Shown: positions 44,002 to 54,968, counted from the first letter of the stretch. The stretch is 64,000 bases of DNA from Plenodomus lindquistii (GCA_025504975.1 JANUWI010000005.1:1364001-1428000), one strand, 5' to 3'. Numbers and translations are program-made. Notes: generated from the letters alone by a model not told the origin.

Positions 44002-46617
44002 TCACCCCTGATCCCCTTCGGGAGGTGGAACATGCCTGGGCAACCAGCCCAGCACCCATGCTCCCAATCCTCCAACCCCAACGCCTCCCCCATAAATTCC
44101 CCTCGCAAACTCTCCTAAGCCTACCACTATTTCCAATCCCAACAATCCCCACCCCAAGACTACAGTCCATCTCATCGTCTTGTCGTAAATGATGCCCCAC
44201 GCTGAACTCGCTTTTTTGTGCTCGGGGACGAAACTAGTATCCGAAGATGGCATGTAGGCTACCCAGCACCCCTTTGCCGTTTCATCGACATTACAGGACG
44301 GATCCCAGCGTGTTGCTCCTGCACCACCGTTGATGAAATTGGCCCCGGTATTGTTAGGTAGTGAGGGAGGCGCAGGAGGCAGTGCTGGCGAGGGCGGGAC
44401 GCCTTTTCGAAGTGAGGACTTGGATCTTGAAGGGTGTGAGGTGCGAACAAAGGCCGAATGCGAATGTGAAACCTGTCCTAAATCAAGGAACGAGACAGAT
44501 AATGTGGATGTTAGTGGTTTGACATGATGTCGGGGTGGTGTTGGGGTGGGAAAGTCAAAGGACATGTCCGAAGAGAGGGTGCGGATGAGCGGGGTTGATG
44601 GAAGGCAGGAGAATTTGGATTTCTGCTCCATGATCGAGGCTTCGGGGGCATTGAGATCGGTATTGGAGTCTGCGTCTCCATTTGTGTCTGTAGGTGCAGA
44701 TGGTACATGCGTAGTGTGGGTGGGAAAGACGTTCCGGGAGGAGGTCAGGTCGTCGTCTTCACTGTCGTCTGTGGGTGGCTTAGACTTGGTGACTTTTGCT
44801 GGTGGCAGCAAGACATCATCCTCCTCCTCGTCTGGAGACGATGGTCTCGTATCCTTCGCGGGTAGGGTGCTGTTAATTTCACTATCTGGCGATGGACCAG
44901 TCCCAGGGCCTGTCGAAAGGTCTTCTTCGCCTCCTTCGTCACATGATAGAGGTGCTGATTCGGTGGAGGCCTGCGAATCGTTGATCATAGCAGTCGGCAT
45001 TGTCATTTTGCGCGTTCGCTCTGCCTCGTCTTTTCGAGCAGTTTCGTCAGTCGAAACAATCTTGTCTACCTTGGTCGTGGATATCATTAGTCCCGCCTCT
45101 TCATTTTCTGTATCTCCATCCTCTCCATTCGACTCATACTCTGCAGTCTCGATCGTAGCATCCCCTCTATGCAGTTCGTTCATTAACTCAGCTGATCCTC
45201 TCCTAATGACTTCAGCATGTGCTCCCCATACACCTAATTTCCTCCTTCTCACCTCTGTACTCTCTTCATTTCGCCCACGAATCATACTCGATTCTGGCTG
45301 CGCACTTGTCTGCGCTTGGTGGACATCGCTACCATCTGCAATTCTCATGAAACTGCTGATGTAGTCGTACCACGAGTTGATAATTGACATTCCAAGGATC
45401 AGCACACTTTCCGTGCTCTCTAAGGCTTGTTCCTGAGTGTAGATAGGGTAGGGGTCATCGCTGTAGGGCGTTTTGTACATGATACAAGGACTTCGAGCTG
45501 TCGGTAAACGGTATAGAGGTGCGGGTACAAACAAATCAATCAATGATCCTGGAGATCGGGCAGGAGGGGGGGTATGTGCAGACATTGTCGTCTTTGACAC
45601 CTCCGAAACGGCAGCAAGTGCAGAATGTTTCGATAGAGCAGACTCATGGGATGGAAGAGCGCCGCCGTGGGCTACATTGTTCGCATGATCGAGAGCAAGT
45701 ACATTCTTCATTGTGGGTATTGCTTCCGCTATCTCGGTCGTCGCTGTCTTCGACTTCTTTGACTTCATTGTCGAAGGACGGAGGATGCTGCTCTCTCCAG
45801 AAATATATGCTATATTCGAAGTCACAGATCTACCCATCCTTGACTCCGGAGTGGGTGATGTCATACTAAAAGAGCCTGCCAAGATAGTTGTGGGTGACAA
45901 TGCTTGCTTGCTCGATGTTATAGCCTTCGATGTTGTTGAAACGGTCGTGTTGAAAGCTAGAACTTCCAATAGTTCCAGCTTGCAACAAAACTTGTAAACG
46001 GTTAATTTTCGCACTAGAATTGCGGCCGTCGTGTTACCAGTCTCAAGTAAAAGCCGGCGAACACTACCTGTTCCCGCCTCATCGAGCCTCCTAGCGGCCC
46101 GCTCTGCAGGTACAGGCTTACAGAATTGCACGGCACCAACGCTTTTGATGTAGATAGAGATGTAGCCTCTGCTGTCAACAAGACCAAGCTTCATATTATG
46201 AAGATCATCGCTCACCAGGCTTGGTAGCTTACTGGAGTCGACGTCGCGTTGAGAGTGCTCCGCATTGGGTTCAACGCCACCAGCGCCAAAGATGACATGA
46301 GTACCAGCCATGGTGTCTTGCATGACTGTGGGCTTCTCACCTGTAGGCCTGGAGAGTGTACCAGAATCTGGGAATTTGAGGGTCTGATTCGGCTCCTGGT
46401 CTGGCGATGGGAGTGTCTCAACACCAAAGTCTATGGCTGATTGCAGTGTGTTCGACTGAACTTTCGGCATCCGCCAGACAACGGAATTATAAACGGTCTT
46501 TGTGATGCTTGGCCGTGTGACGCCTCTTTTTTGGCCCTTTTCCGCTTGTGCGAGATGCTGGCACCCCGCCGCGTGAGCACCCACCTGCAGTGCCAAACCA
46601 ACGATGAGTAATTTCAT
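44002..46617 (-). CDS. Large secreted or membrane protein of unknown function
   Basis: 871 residues from the ATG at 46617, chosen because it starts with a good signal peptide (MKLLIVGLALQVGAHA); the frame is open 30 codons further upstream without adding sense. An N-terminal region of about 220 residues has no known domain. A Ser/Thr/Ala-rich middle follows, then a long acidic, Glu/Asp/Ser-rich segment (about 480-720), Pro-rich stretches, and one hydrophobic segment near the end (WTVVLGWGLLGLEIVVGLG) followed by a Gly-rich tail. A single-pass membrane protein with a large external or lumenal part is plausible. The C-terminal half could be a separate gene, and unseen in-frame introns cannot be excluded. 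I recognise no family. Confidence 0.6.
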   Translation of the reverse strand: MKLLIVGLALQVGAHAAGCQHLAQAEKGQKRGVTRPSITKTVYNSVVWRMPKVQSNTLQSAIDFGVETLPSPDQEPNQTLKFPDSGTLSRPTGEKPTVMQDTMAGTHVIFGAGGVEPNAEHSQRDVDSSKLPSLVSDDLHNMKLGLVDSRGYISIYIKSVGAVQFCKPVPAERAARRLDEAGTGSVRRLLLETGNTTAAILVRKLTVYKFCCKLELLEVLAFNTTVSTTSKAITSSKQALSPTTILAGSFSMTSPTPESRMGRSVTSNIAYISGESSILRPSTMKSKKSKTATTEIAEAIPTMKNVLALDHANNVAHGGALPSHESALSKHSALAAVSEVSKTTMSAHTPPPARSPGSLIDLFVPAPLYRLPTARSPCIMYKTPYSDDPYPIYTQEQALESTESVLILGMSIINSWYDYISSFMRIADGSDVHQAQTSAQPESSMIRGRNEESTEVRRRKLGVWGAHAEVIRRGSAELMNELHRGDATIETAEYESNGEDGDTENEEAGLMISTTKVDKIVSTDETARKDEAERTRKMTMPTAMINDSQASTESAPLSCDEGGEEDLSTGPGTGPSPDSEINSTLPAKDTRPSSPDEEEDDVLLPPAKVTKSKPPTDDSEDDDLTSSRNVFPTHTTHVPSAPTDTNGDADSNTDLNAPEASIMEQKSKFSCLPSTPLIRTLSSDMSFDFPTPTPPRHHVKPLTSTLSVSFLDLGQVSHSHSAFVRTSHPSRSKSSLRKGVPPSPALPPAPPSLPNNTGANFINGGAGATRWDPSCNVDETAKGCWVAYMPSSDTSFVPEHKKASSAWGIIYDKTMRWTVVLGWGLLGLEIVVGLGEFARGIYGGGVGVGGLGAWVLGWLPRHVPPPEGDQG

Positions 46618-46828
46618 GATGCTACCGTTCTGCCGTAGGATGTAGATAGAAACACTAGCATGTAAAGAGTAGTTGCAAGACTTGTATGTAGGTGCGTATG
46701 CTGTCAATTGGCTCAGTGATGGTATCTTGAGTGAAGAACTAATCTATTGAAGGTAGGGAACGCGTGTAGGAAGCATGATGATGAGCTGTGAAGAATCGGA
46801 AGTCAGAACGCGTGCTGTCTGATCACGT

Positions 46829-48103
46829 TCAATAAGGTACGAAATCTACCATGCGTGGTTCCGGACGAGGGCGTCTCATGGTAATGGTTCCCGTCACACG
46901 TAAGGTTGTGGTAGAGGTCACCCACACAGTGCTCGTTGGCTCGGTAGACGGCTCTGGAGTCGGCTCAGGCATGGGTACTGGAGTTGGTACGAGAATGCTA
47001 CAGATATCAGCGCAGGCTAGGATCAATTTGTATTCGACCACGTACCTCGAAGGGGCGTGTTTCAATCTCTTGGTGACGTAGATCGTCGTAGTGGTCTCCT
47101 GTGTGCTTCTTACAGTTGCAGTAGGCTTCCTACCCGAGCTGATACTTTCCGTCTCTACTTCGGTCTCTAGTAGAAGCACCGTTGAAAGGTCGACACTCTC
47201 AACCGTATCGGTGACAGTGGACGTCATGGTCTCAACGATCAGCGTGCCAGGGCCTGAGACCGTAGTCGAGACCTGAATAGTACGTTCAGTAGTTCGAGTC
47301 GAGGTCATGACCACCACTTCCCACACTTCCTGATAGCGGACGCATTCCTGCGTACCGTTGTTCTGCTCCGTGCAGATTTTGACATCAACGTCTGAAGGCG
47401 TGTCACCTGCTGTCAGAGCTTGCCATGGGGCAAGATAGTATGTAAACAAGCGCCGCACACTTGGCGCTGGTGTTATTAGTGAAGAGAAGCCAGTAGCAAC
47501 AGGTGTCGGCGTCAGCGTTTCCAGTGTGAAGCCGCACTCTGTCGAAAATGTGATTTGTTGTTCACAGTCGGTTACAGAGATCTTGGACCCTAATCCGGTG
47601 AGAGTGGTTGCACAAACGGTCGTTTGTACCGGTACGAACATGGTCTCGCAACTCCCGGTGCCCTCATACGATGTGGAGTATTCAGTCGTTGAAGAATTAA
47701 GGTAGGGCGGGCCATTCGTGATCGGCCAGAGAGCCATGGCAGGTGCAACGCACCACGTCATCTCAGGAATGTATGATGTGACGATCTGGCTTTGGGCTGT
47801 GATTTCTATTGAAGATGCCCCAGGGGACGGGACAATTATGCTGTATATTGAACGCGTGGTCGTTGGGGCTGGACATGAACCGGCAGCGTACTCTGTGATG
47901 TAGACCGACTGTGTAGTGTAGAGGGACTCGGCGATTGTGTAGTTGACTGAGCTTGAGGTAGACATCGGCTCATTCTGCGTGATGTTCTGCGAACTTTCAA
48001 CTTCGCGAAAGACATCATTGTGAAGTCGCGCAGTTGCGGCTCGAGATTGGAGAGCAATTACAATTGCACCAAGCATTGTCTGGTTTCGTCGAAGTGGAAA
48101 CAT
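46829..48103 (-). CDS. Secreted Thr/Ser/Val-rich cell-surface-type protein of unknown function
   Basis: 424 residues if unspliced, 408 if the likely intron 47045-46998 (GTACGT..TAG, 48 bp) is removed, giving APSSILVPTPVP. The N-terminus is a signal peptide (an alternative start at the second Met, 48076, also works). The rest is rich in Thr, Ser, Val and Pro with STTEYSTSYEGTG-like runs, several Cys and N-x-S/T sites, the usual look of O-mannosylated fungal wall proteins. No GPI signal or second membrane helix is evident at the C-terminus, which is Arg/Pro-rich. It lies 212 bp upstream of another secreted protein on the same strand. Function unknown. Confidence 0.7.
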   Translation of the reverse strand: MFPLRRNQTMLGAIVIALQSRAATARLHNDVFREVESSQNITQNEPMSTSSSVNYTIAESLYTTQSVYITEYAAGSCPAPTTTRSIYSIIVPSPGASSIEITAQSQIVTSYIPEMTWCVAPAMALWPITNGPPYLNSSTTEYSTSYEGTGSCETMFVPVQTTVCATTLTGLGSKISVTDCEQQITFSTECGFTLETLTPTPVATGFSSLITPAPSVRRLFTYYLAPWQALTAGDTPSDVDVKICTEQNNGTQECVRYQEVWEVVVMTSTRTTERTIQVSTTVSGPGTLIVETMTSTVTDTVESVDLSTVLLLETEVETESISSGRKPTATVRSTQETTTTIYVTKRLKHAPSRYVVEYKLILACADICSILVPTPVPMPEPTPEPSTEPTSTVWVTSTTTLRVTGTITMRRPRPEPRMVDFVPY

Positions 48104-48898
48104 GATGAAGTTGGGGAAGTGATGAGAGAATCATGTTAGAGAAGGCGATGGCACCTCGGTGTAGACATATTGTTGCAGTCATGCCTGGAATGTAAGAGAA
48201 TTGGCATGCCCTCCTCCCTTACCGAGAGGGCTGCACAAATTGGGTTCGATCCACGACGTTCTGGAAATGAAAGGGTACACTTTTGCAACATGACCGTAAC
48301 AATGGGTTGCGCCTTGCGCAACGTGTCGAGGGCACCGAAGGTTCATTGAGGGGTAGTTGATGGGTATCTAGATGCCGCCACGAGGCAGACGCAACGTGCA
48401 TGATATGGACAGCTGGGCGGTGTCTCAAAAGCTGCCGCAGAGGACGACACGGTCACATCGATATACTGACACAGGTCGCTCTGTACGACGACAGATGTGG
48501 CGTTGCGTTGGAAGTTGAGGTGTCAGGGAGCAGTGCGAAGTCGGCGACGCTCCCTAAGCTAACTAGCTACGTTGCTTAGTCAGCCAGCTGCTGGCAGCTG
48601 GAGGATGTTTTGCGTTGCGTCTCGTTCCAGTCACAACGCAATCTTCAACAGCTTGCGCGCTTGGGGACGTTTCTGATCCAGCGCATCTACCCTAGGGGCC
48701 CGTAGAGACGGCGTGATACTATGCCTTGCACGCTGCTTCTGCGCATGCACGATGCGGCGAGAACAGCACGAAGAAGGATAGAGTAGATGCCCCTCCCTGA
48801 ATTCCGAGCGGCAATGCCAAAGCACCAGCCCGCGCCGGCCCTCTTCATCCTGTGCATAGTAGACTCGCTTTCCAGGTTCCTCTATTCTCGACCCCGCC
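48104..48898. other. Divergent promoter region
   Basis: About 795 bp between the secreted Thr-rich gene (minus) and the dehydrogenase (plus). Only short unsupported frames. A GCTGCTGGCAGCTGG element near 48588 has local dyad symmetry; its meaning is unclear. Confidence 0.5.
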
Positions 48899-50050
48899 AT
48901 GGCCGCGCCTGCGCAGATTAGACTCGCTGTGCTCGATGACTATCACGACATGGCCGCGAAGCACTTCTCGCACATTGACCGGTCCAGGGTGGCCGTGACG
49001 GTGTTCCATGACACACTGCCCTCGTATGCACACCCCAACACCAGCCAGGCCGAACGCCAGGCTCTAGTTCAACGCCTCAAGCCCTTCTCCGCTCTGTCCA
49101 CGATGCGCGAACGCACGCCTTTTCCGCGCGAGCTGCTGCAACAACTGCCCAACCTCCGGACCGTCTTCGCGACCGGGGGCAAGTTTGAGAGCTGGGACCT
49201 GAAGACGATGCAGGAGCTGGGCATCACCGTGTGCGCAGCACCGGGCACGGGCAGGACTGACGGCAAAGGGAGCCGACAGTCTCCGCGGTCCTTGCCCGTA
49301 AACAAGGGCGGGGGCCACCCAACGACACAACATGTCTGGGCGCTGATACTGGCCTTGGCGCGCAACATCGCTGCCGACGATGCTGTCGTCAAAGGCAAAG
49401 GCGGCCCACCTGGGTGGCAGACCGGGCTTGCCATGGGCCTGCAGGGCAAGACGCTCGGTTTGGTAGGCCTGGGCAGGATTGGGGCGCACGTCGCGCGCGT
49501 GGGTGCGCTGGCTTTCGGCATGAAGATATTGTGCTGGAGTGCGAATCTGACACAAGACAAAGCAGACCAGCTTGCTGCAGAAGTAGGCCTTCCCATCACG
49601 GGCGCAGGCATACTCGATGAGAACGACAAGACATTCAAGGTTGTCAGCAAAGACCAGCTCTTCAGCTCCTCGGACGTTGTCTCGGTGCACTATGTTCTCA
49701 GCGAGCGATCACAGGGCGTCGTGGGCGCAAAGGAGCTAGGCTGGATGAAACCATCTGGCCTCTTGATCAACACCTCACGGGGCCCACTAGTTGACGAGAC
49801 TGCTTTACTGGACACGTTGAGAAGTGGCCGCATACGAGGCGCGGCGCTGGACGTCTTCGATATCGAGCCTCTTCCAGCTGATAGCCCATGGCGTTTGGAG
49901 GATTGGGATGCCAATGGGAAGAGTCGGGTATTGCTCACGCCACACATGGGCTATGTTGAGGAGAGCACAATGGCTATCTGGTACGAAGAAACAGCAGAGA
50001 ACTTGGAAAGGTTGCTTGATGGAAGAGAGTTATTACATGTCCTCGTATAG
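48899..50050 (+). CDS. D-isomer-specific 2-hydroxyacid dehydrogenase
   Basis: Single exon, 383 residues, start at 48899 in a good context (GCCATGG). The C-terminal two thirds form the NAD-binding domain: the Gly-rich loop GLVGLGRIG lies at about 186-194. The catalytic set of the family is present: Arg in NTSRGPLVDE (about 294), Glu in DIEPLP (about 322) and His in LTPHMGY (about 349). These enzymes reduce 2-keto acids or oxidise D-2-hydroxyacids with NAD(P)H. The substrate cannot be told, although the sequence resembles the glycerate/phosphoglycerate dehydrogenase-like fungal group. An insert at about 120-145 (Gly/Arg/Ser-rich, TDGKGSRQSPRSLPVNKGG) is unusual and could be a surface loop or a retained in-frame intron. 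Confidence 0.92.
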   Translation: MAAPAQIRLAVLDDYHDMAAKHFSHIDRSRVAVTVFHDTLPSYAHPNTSQAERQALVQRLKPFSALSTMRERTPFPRELLQQLPNLRTVFATGGKFESWDLKTMQELGITVCAAPGTGRTDGKGSRQSPRSLPVNKGGGHPTTQHVWALILALARNIAADDAVVKGKGGPPGWQTGLAMGLQGKTLGLVGLGRIGAHVARVGALAFGMKILCWSANLTQDKADQLAAEVGLPITGAGILDENDKTFKVVSKDQLFSSSDVVSVHYVLSERSQGVVGAKELGWMKPSGLLINTSRGPLVDETALLDTLRSGRIRGAALDVFDIEPLPADSPWRLEDWDANGKSRVLLTPHMGYVEESTMAIWYEETAENLERLLDGRELLHVLV

Positions 50051-50084
50051 GCATTCGTAAACTTGTAAGAGTTACGAGCCATGC

Positions 50085-51433
50085 TCATAAACATATGGGA
50101 TGAGCGACAACTCGCAAGTCCACCAAGTTTGTGATACCTGCCGTACGACTGCGTGGCCAATCCTCTTTCAAATTCCCACTGTTCATACTGCTTTGGCTGT
50201 CTTCCCGCTCCATGAATACTGGCGACACCATGTGTTTCTCGTCGCTTGTACGTCTGAGATCCGGTATGTTTTGAGTTGGTAATGGTCGTATGTCGCCGAC
50301 CCACATACTCCTGTCACCATCACCAATGCTTTCGTTGCTCGCTGCACTTTGGTGCGGATTCCTTGACAAATAAACGATCTGATCTCTCTCTTGGCCTACT
50401 TCTTGAATTGCCCCGCTATTTCCATTTGTACTTCGTCTATACCCTCTACTAGAGCCGGGCGTGGCTGCGTTGGTGACAAACATGATGAAACGCTGCGCAG
50501 GCCGTTTCAACACTGTAAGACAGCAACAGATTATACCCAAGTTCGCTTCAATAAGGGTGAAAATGCCGCGTGGTATGAAGTTGTATGTCTGATCCTGTTG
50601 GTTGCGAACGCTGTTGGCCACGGCGGTGACGCGGAGAACAGATGTCGCTGTTACGCTGCACACCGTCAGAAATGACCATCTGATATCACCAGTTCGAGAC
50701 GAACTCAGGACAAAAAGTGAGAACTTACATGCTACCCAGGAAGAAGAGACAATATATCATCACCTTTTCCTGTAACTTGAGGTGCAGCTTGGAAATTTCA
50801 CGAATCGGAAGCGCGAGTACGATCACATCTGTCGATATGTTTAACACGGCGTTTGCAAGCCAGAACCTCGAGTGATCGATGCATGTGCCTTCCATCGCTC
50901 TGTTCCATGACTTCTCCGCTGGCACGCACTGAAAAATGGTTGATGCCGATGTCGCAATGCCCGACCCAATCACAATGGCGAGGGCGGAGTAGCAGAGCCA
51001 TAGAAAATGCCGTGTGACAAAGATGCGCTTGTATAGCAAAAGCACAGAGGTCTTGTTCAGACATACCACGATCTTGTAAGGAGTTTGCGCAATCCAGAAA
51101 AACATGAGACATGTGCGTAGTTCCTCGGTGGTGAGGTCACATTTGTGCTTGCCGTAGCCATGGACAATGGCAAGCTGGATGGCAATGGACAGGAAGATGG
51201 AAAAGCACTGAGGAGTGATTAGCTTGGAGTTTGACCAGAGGCCGAGCGCTAAAGCATACAAGAGAGGCGACAATGGTGTAGTCGTCGGCGCCAAGTCTAA
51301 CCGCCCTGAACCGTGTCCAGATTCTAACGATGACCACGAGTCCAGCGCAGAGGATCATGATCAGGGACGTTAGGTACAACTTCCACCCCTGGTTCTCTAT
51401 GCCGCCAGATGGCAGTCCAATGTTAACTGCCAT
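50085..51433 (-). CDS. SAT4/rhodopsin-type integral membrane protein
   Basis: Exons 51433-51260, 51207-50729 and 50655-50085; introns of 52 bp (GTATGC, GCTAAT branch, CAG) and 73 bp (GTAAGT, CTGAC branch, CAG). Product 407 residues. Seven hydrophobic helices with the marks of the fungal rhodopsin-domain (SAT4) family: GADDYTIVAS after helix II, GYGKH, FFWIAQTPYKIVVCLNKTS in helix III, and NISTDVIVLALPI in helix V. The C-terminal 130 residues are a hydrophilic tail. Relatives include PTH11-type receptor candidates. Ligand and signalling role are unknown. Its 3' end faces the dehydrogenase stop at only 35 bp, so the 3' UTRs must overlap. Confidence 0.88.
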
Positions 51434-52181
51434 GCTGCAGAGCACATCATACAACAAATCGTCGAAGTGGGGAGGGGCACAAACCGCCGGTCAGCAACAC
51501 TGTATACAAGTCAGTCGGGTTGCCCGCTGCTTATCCTGTTTGCTTTCGCTTGCGGGGAGTTAGTTGCCTTTGTTTCCTCGAAAGAGAGCCCATGACAAAT
51601 GACAGAACGCAACCCTTGATTGGGTGTCGCATTGCATTTGATCTGTCGGCCAACACGGGACAGGAAGCAGAAGGATCTGCAGCCCTGAATCACAAGCGCG
51701 CATCACCGGCACGGATATTAACTGTTCTTCAATACCTAGCATGGTCGCAACCGCGTCTGGTCACCAGGCATGACATCGCCCAATCGATCGCTTGCCCCAA
51801 AGTATACGTAGCAGGGATTCGGTGTTCGTTTCGCTTCATGAGTGATCAAGACGTGCTAGATATGGACTGAAGGAAGTGAGAAGCAAGCCATATGCGCCAA
51901 CAAAGACGCTAACTAGAAAGGATCTACCCCGACCCCCCACGCGGCAGCAGCGCGGCTCATGACATCGCAGCGACTCTGTGGACACGCTTCGGATTTGCGT
52001 CCCCAATAATGGCCAGTTCCCGCAGAGTCTCTAACGAGGATGGGATCAAGACCCGACTGATTGGTTGGTAGACGTTGTGGGCCGCCGGCTTCGTCTCCTG
52101 GATTGCTCCACCACGTCCACTGTCGTTCGCGGTCCTCTCCTGTTCACTAGCCATTGCCACAGTTCCGGCAAAACTTCAAAG
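51434..52181. other. Divergent promoter region
   Basis: About 750 bp between the SAT4-type gene (minus) and the esterase (plus). No supported coding sequence and no notable repeat. Confidence 0.5.
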
Positions 52182-53890
52182 ATGCGTGCCAACATCGCGG
52201 CTGCGTTGCTCTGCAGTCTTGCGACTTCTCTAGCTGCACCGAGCGCCCAGTTCGCGACCGTGAACACGGAAAATGGCTTGATTACGGGACATCGTGCACC
52301 CAAAGCCAACGTCTGGGAGTTCCTGGGAATACCGTATGCAGCACCGCCACTAGGTGACTTGCGATTCGCAGCACCACGGAAGTACCTGGGCACGGGAGCT
52401 TACAACGCGAGCAAGTTCGTAAGTCGCGCCTGTTCTCGAAAGCTCCATCTAGTCATTTCGCTGACCTCACATACCAGGGCTAGTACGCATTAGAACTCTT
52501 GAGGCAATATCACACCTGACTGTGCATAGTGACTGTCCCCAACAGGCAGCTACACAGCCTGCGTTCCCAGGATTTACATCTCAGGCTGCTAGAATACTGG
52601 CATACTTCACTGCTGCTACAGGAACACTGCGGAGTGAGGACTGCCTGACCCTGAATGTATGGTCAAAGCAGATCAGGAACGTTAAGGCAAAGAAGGCTGT
52701 CTTCGTATTGTTCCACGGAGGACGTTCGTCAAATTCATTCTTCCCGCCGGGACACTCGACTAAAATATCCAGGTTTTGCGGGTGGCAACACCAACACCCC
52801 GTTCGCCAATGGCCAGTATCTCGCGAACAACGAAGATATCATTGTTGTTACGGTCAACTATCGCTTGAATGTATTTGGCTTCCCCGGTGCCCCTGGCGCT
52901 GATACCAACCTTGGGCTGAAGGATCAGCGTCTCGCCGTAGAATGGCTGCAGCGGAACATCGTAGCCTTTGGCGGTGACCCCGAGAAGATAGTTATAGCAG
53001 GACAGTCCTCGGGAGGTGCCGCTGTAGACTGGTGGTCCTATGCATACCGCCAAAACCCTATTGTGCATGGCCTCATGTCCACTTCTGGAAACGCCTTCAG
53101 CTTCCCCATGAACACTGCGCAGAAGCAGAGAGACAATTGGAACACTCTATCCACTGCTCTCGGCTGTGGAAACTCGACTGAGTCAGTGACGTGCATGCGC
53201 AAGCAACCGTTTGAAGCAATTTCCCTCGCTGCTGCGAAGATTGCCCCAAGCCCTGGGGGAAGCCCTGTCCGTTCGACGCCACCATTCTACCCCATGGTCG
53301 ACAACAGCACTATCTTTGGCATACAAGAGTATCTCAACCGGTCAGCGTCTGGTGACTTCGCGCCACTTCCGTACTTCCATGGCCACAACAACTACGAGCA
53401 AGGCTACTACGTCATTCCAGCTTTTGGGCAAGGCCGCAATGTCACAGAAGCGCAATCTGCACAGTTTCTTCTAGAGTCTTTCGTTTGTCCAACGTCCCAT
53501 GAGGCACGCCAGCGCGTTAAAGCCAATGTCCCAATCTGGGCATATCGTTATTTTGGCGACTGGGATAACACGCGATTGTATCCCACTAGCGGTGCGTACC
53601 ATGGCACGGAACTGAATATGATTCTTGGGGGCTCGGAAGACGCGAGCGGTCTGCCAGCAACACAGGCACAGAGATATATCTCTGGGTTGTTTCAAGGGGC
53701 GGTTGCTGCATTTGCTGCGGATCCTAAGCAGGGCCTGACGAAGTATGGGTGGCCAAGGTTCAATCCGGAGCTGGAGAGCTGGATCGAGATTGGTGTTGGC
53801 AATCAGGCAAAAGCGACGTTTGCTAAGCCAGAGAAGTACGATGGCAAGTGTTTGAATGTTACTTTGGGGGCTTTGTCGACTCTTTCTTGA
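52182..53890 (+). CDS. Secreted type-B carboxylesterase/lipase
   Basis: Exons 52182-52418, 52478-52482 (5 nt), 52530-52723 and 52773-53890; introns of 59, 47 and 49 bp, each with a CTGAC/ACTAA branch. The 5-nt exon GGCTA gives ASKFGYDCPQQ, matching the FG..CPQ motif of relatives. An alternative donor (GTTCGT at 52415) skips it and gives ASNDCPQQ. Product 517 residues with a signal peptide (about 1-19). Family marks: WEFLGIPYAAPP, SEDCLTLNVW, an oxyanion-loop FHGG, the nucleophile elbow GQSSG (Ser224; GESAG is commoner), and His422 in YHGTEL. It hydrolyses carboxylic esters outside the cell; the substrate is unknown. Several N-glycosylation sites are present. Confidence 0.88.
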
Positions 53891-54968
53891 GTGTACAAGC
53901 AGTTTCATGTGTTCCCAGCTTGTACGAGAGGCTTTTAAACCATACGCCTAGTTCTTGTCTCATCTTGCGATTATCCCGATGGCATAATATTCGCACTTGA
54001 CGTCAGTGATTGCTGAGAGAGGATCTGGTAGCAGCTGGAGCCTACGCCAAGAGCTGGTGGCGAGGACACCCAACTCCTCTGGGACCCTTTCGTCGCCAAC
54101 GCCAAGACGTACATCGGATTGATATGCTAATCCTCTAGCATAATATCTTGACGATGAAGCCTCATATTCAGCATCGCAACAATATCTCAGTTCAGGCAAT
54201 CTGTGAAGTCCGGGAATCAAGCCAACTCAGAGTGATGCGCGTGCAGTAGCCAGTGTTCTATGTACGGAGGCAATGGCTCGTAAGCATACTCAATACTAGC
54301 TCTGCGACTCGTTAGGCAGTCTACCGAGGAGGGTCGCATGATGTCGGGGTTTGCGCAACGACATGCAATGACGGGTGACGAGGAGTAACATGTTGATCAA
54401 AACCAAAAACCAAAATCAACATTCTAAAAAACTAGGCACTTTAACGTTTAAGCGTTAATATGTTGACAAATAGCCATCTAAATTGAGTAAATGATAGCTT
54501 ATCTAAAAGCGCACATTAGAAAGCATAGTTTAGCTTATTCAGATCTTTAGTTTCACGCGAGATGATTGTCATTGTTACCTATATTAGTTCTTACTAAAAT
54601 CAAGCAAGTGTTAGTGTTACTTCTTTGTTAACAGGAAAGCTACTTATAAGTTGTGCAGACAGCTTGTTGTAGAATTCTTTTATTACAATTGGTTAAAAAG
54701 AGTAAATTTTCCAGCTTATATCGCCTGCAAATTAGATTTTCAATGATAAACTAGTATATCCTCTACAAGTTTAGATTAGGGTAAACATAGAAATAATACT
54801 GTCACTCTCGTGATTTCAGTAAGGACTGCCCATCATTTACGCGGCCCTCTTTAATACGCCGAATCTAGACTACCGCCCTCAATCTCAAAGTTAGCAGCCT
54901 AGAGTATCGAGACATTGTTGGAGTCCAGTACGACCACCACTTACTCCAATAACGAGAACGCCGCACAC
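53891..54968. other. Intergenic region with AT-rich island
   Basis: About 1.08 kb between convergent genes. From about 54390 to 54830 the sequence turns strongly AT-rich with many TA steps and no open frame, unlike its flanks. This resembles a small repeat remnant altered by repeat-induced point mutation, though no parent element can be recognised. Confidence 0.55.

Noticed and set aside
44546..45364. 272-codon plus-strand frame
   Set aside because: Antisense of the acidic region of the large secreted protein; low-complexity mirror composition.
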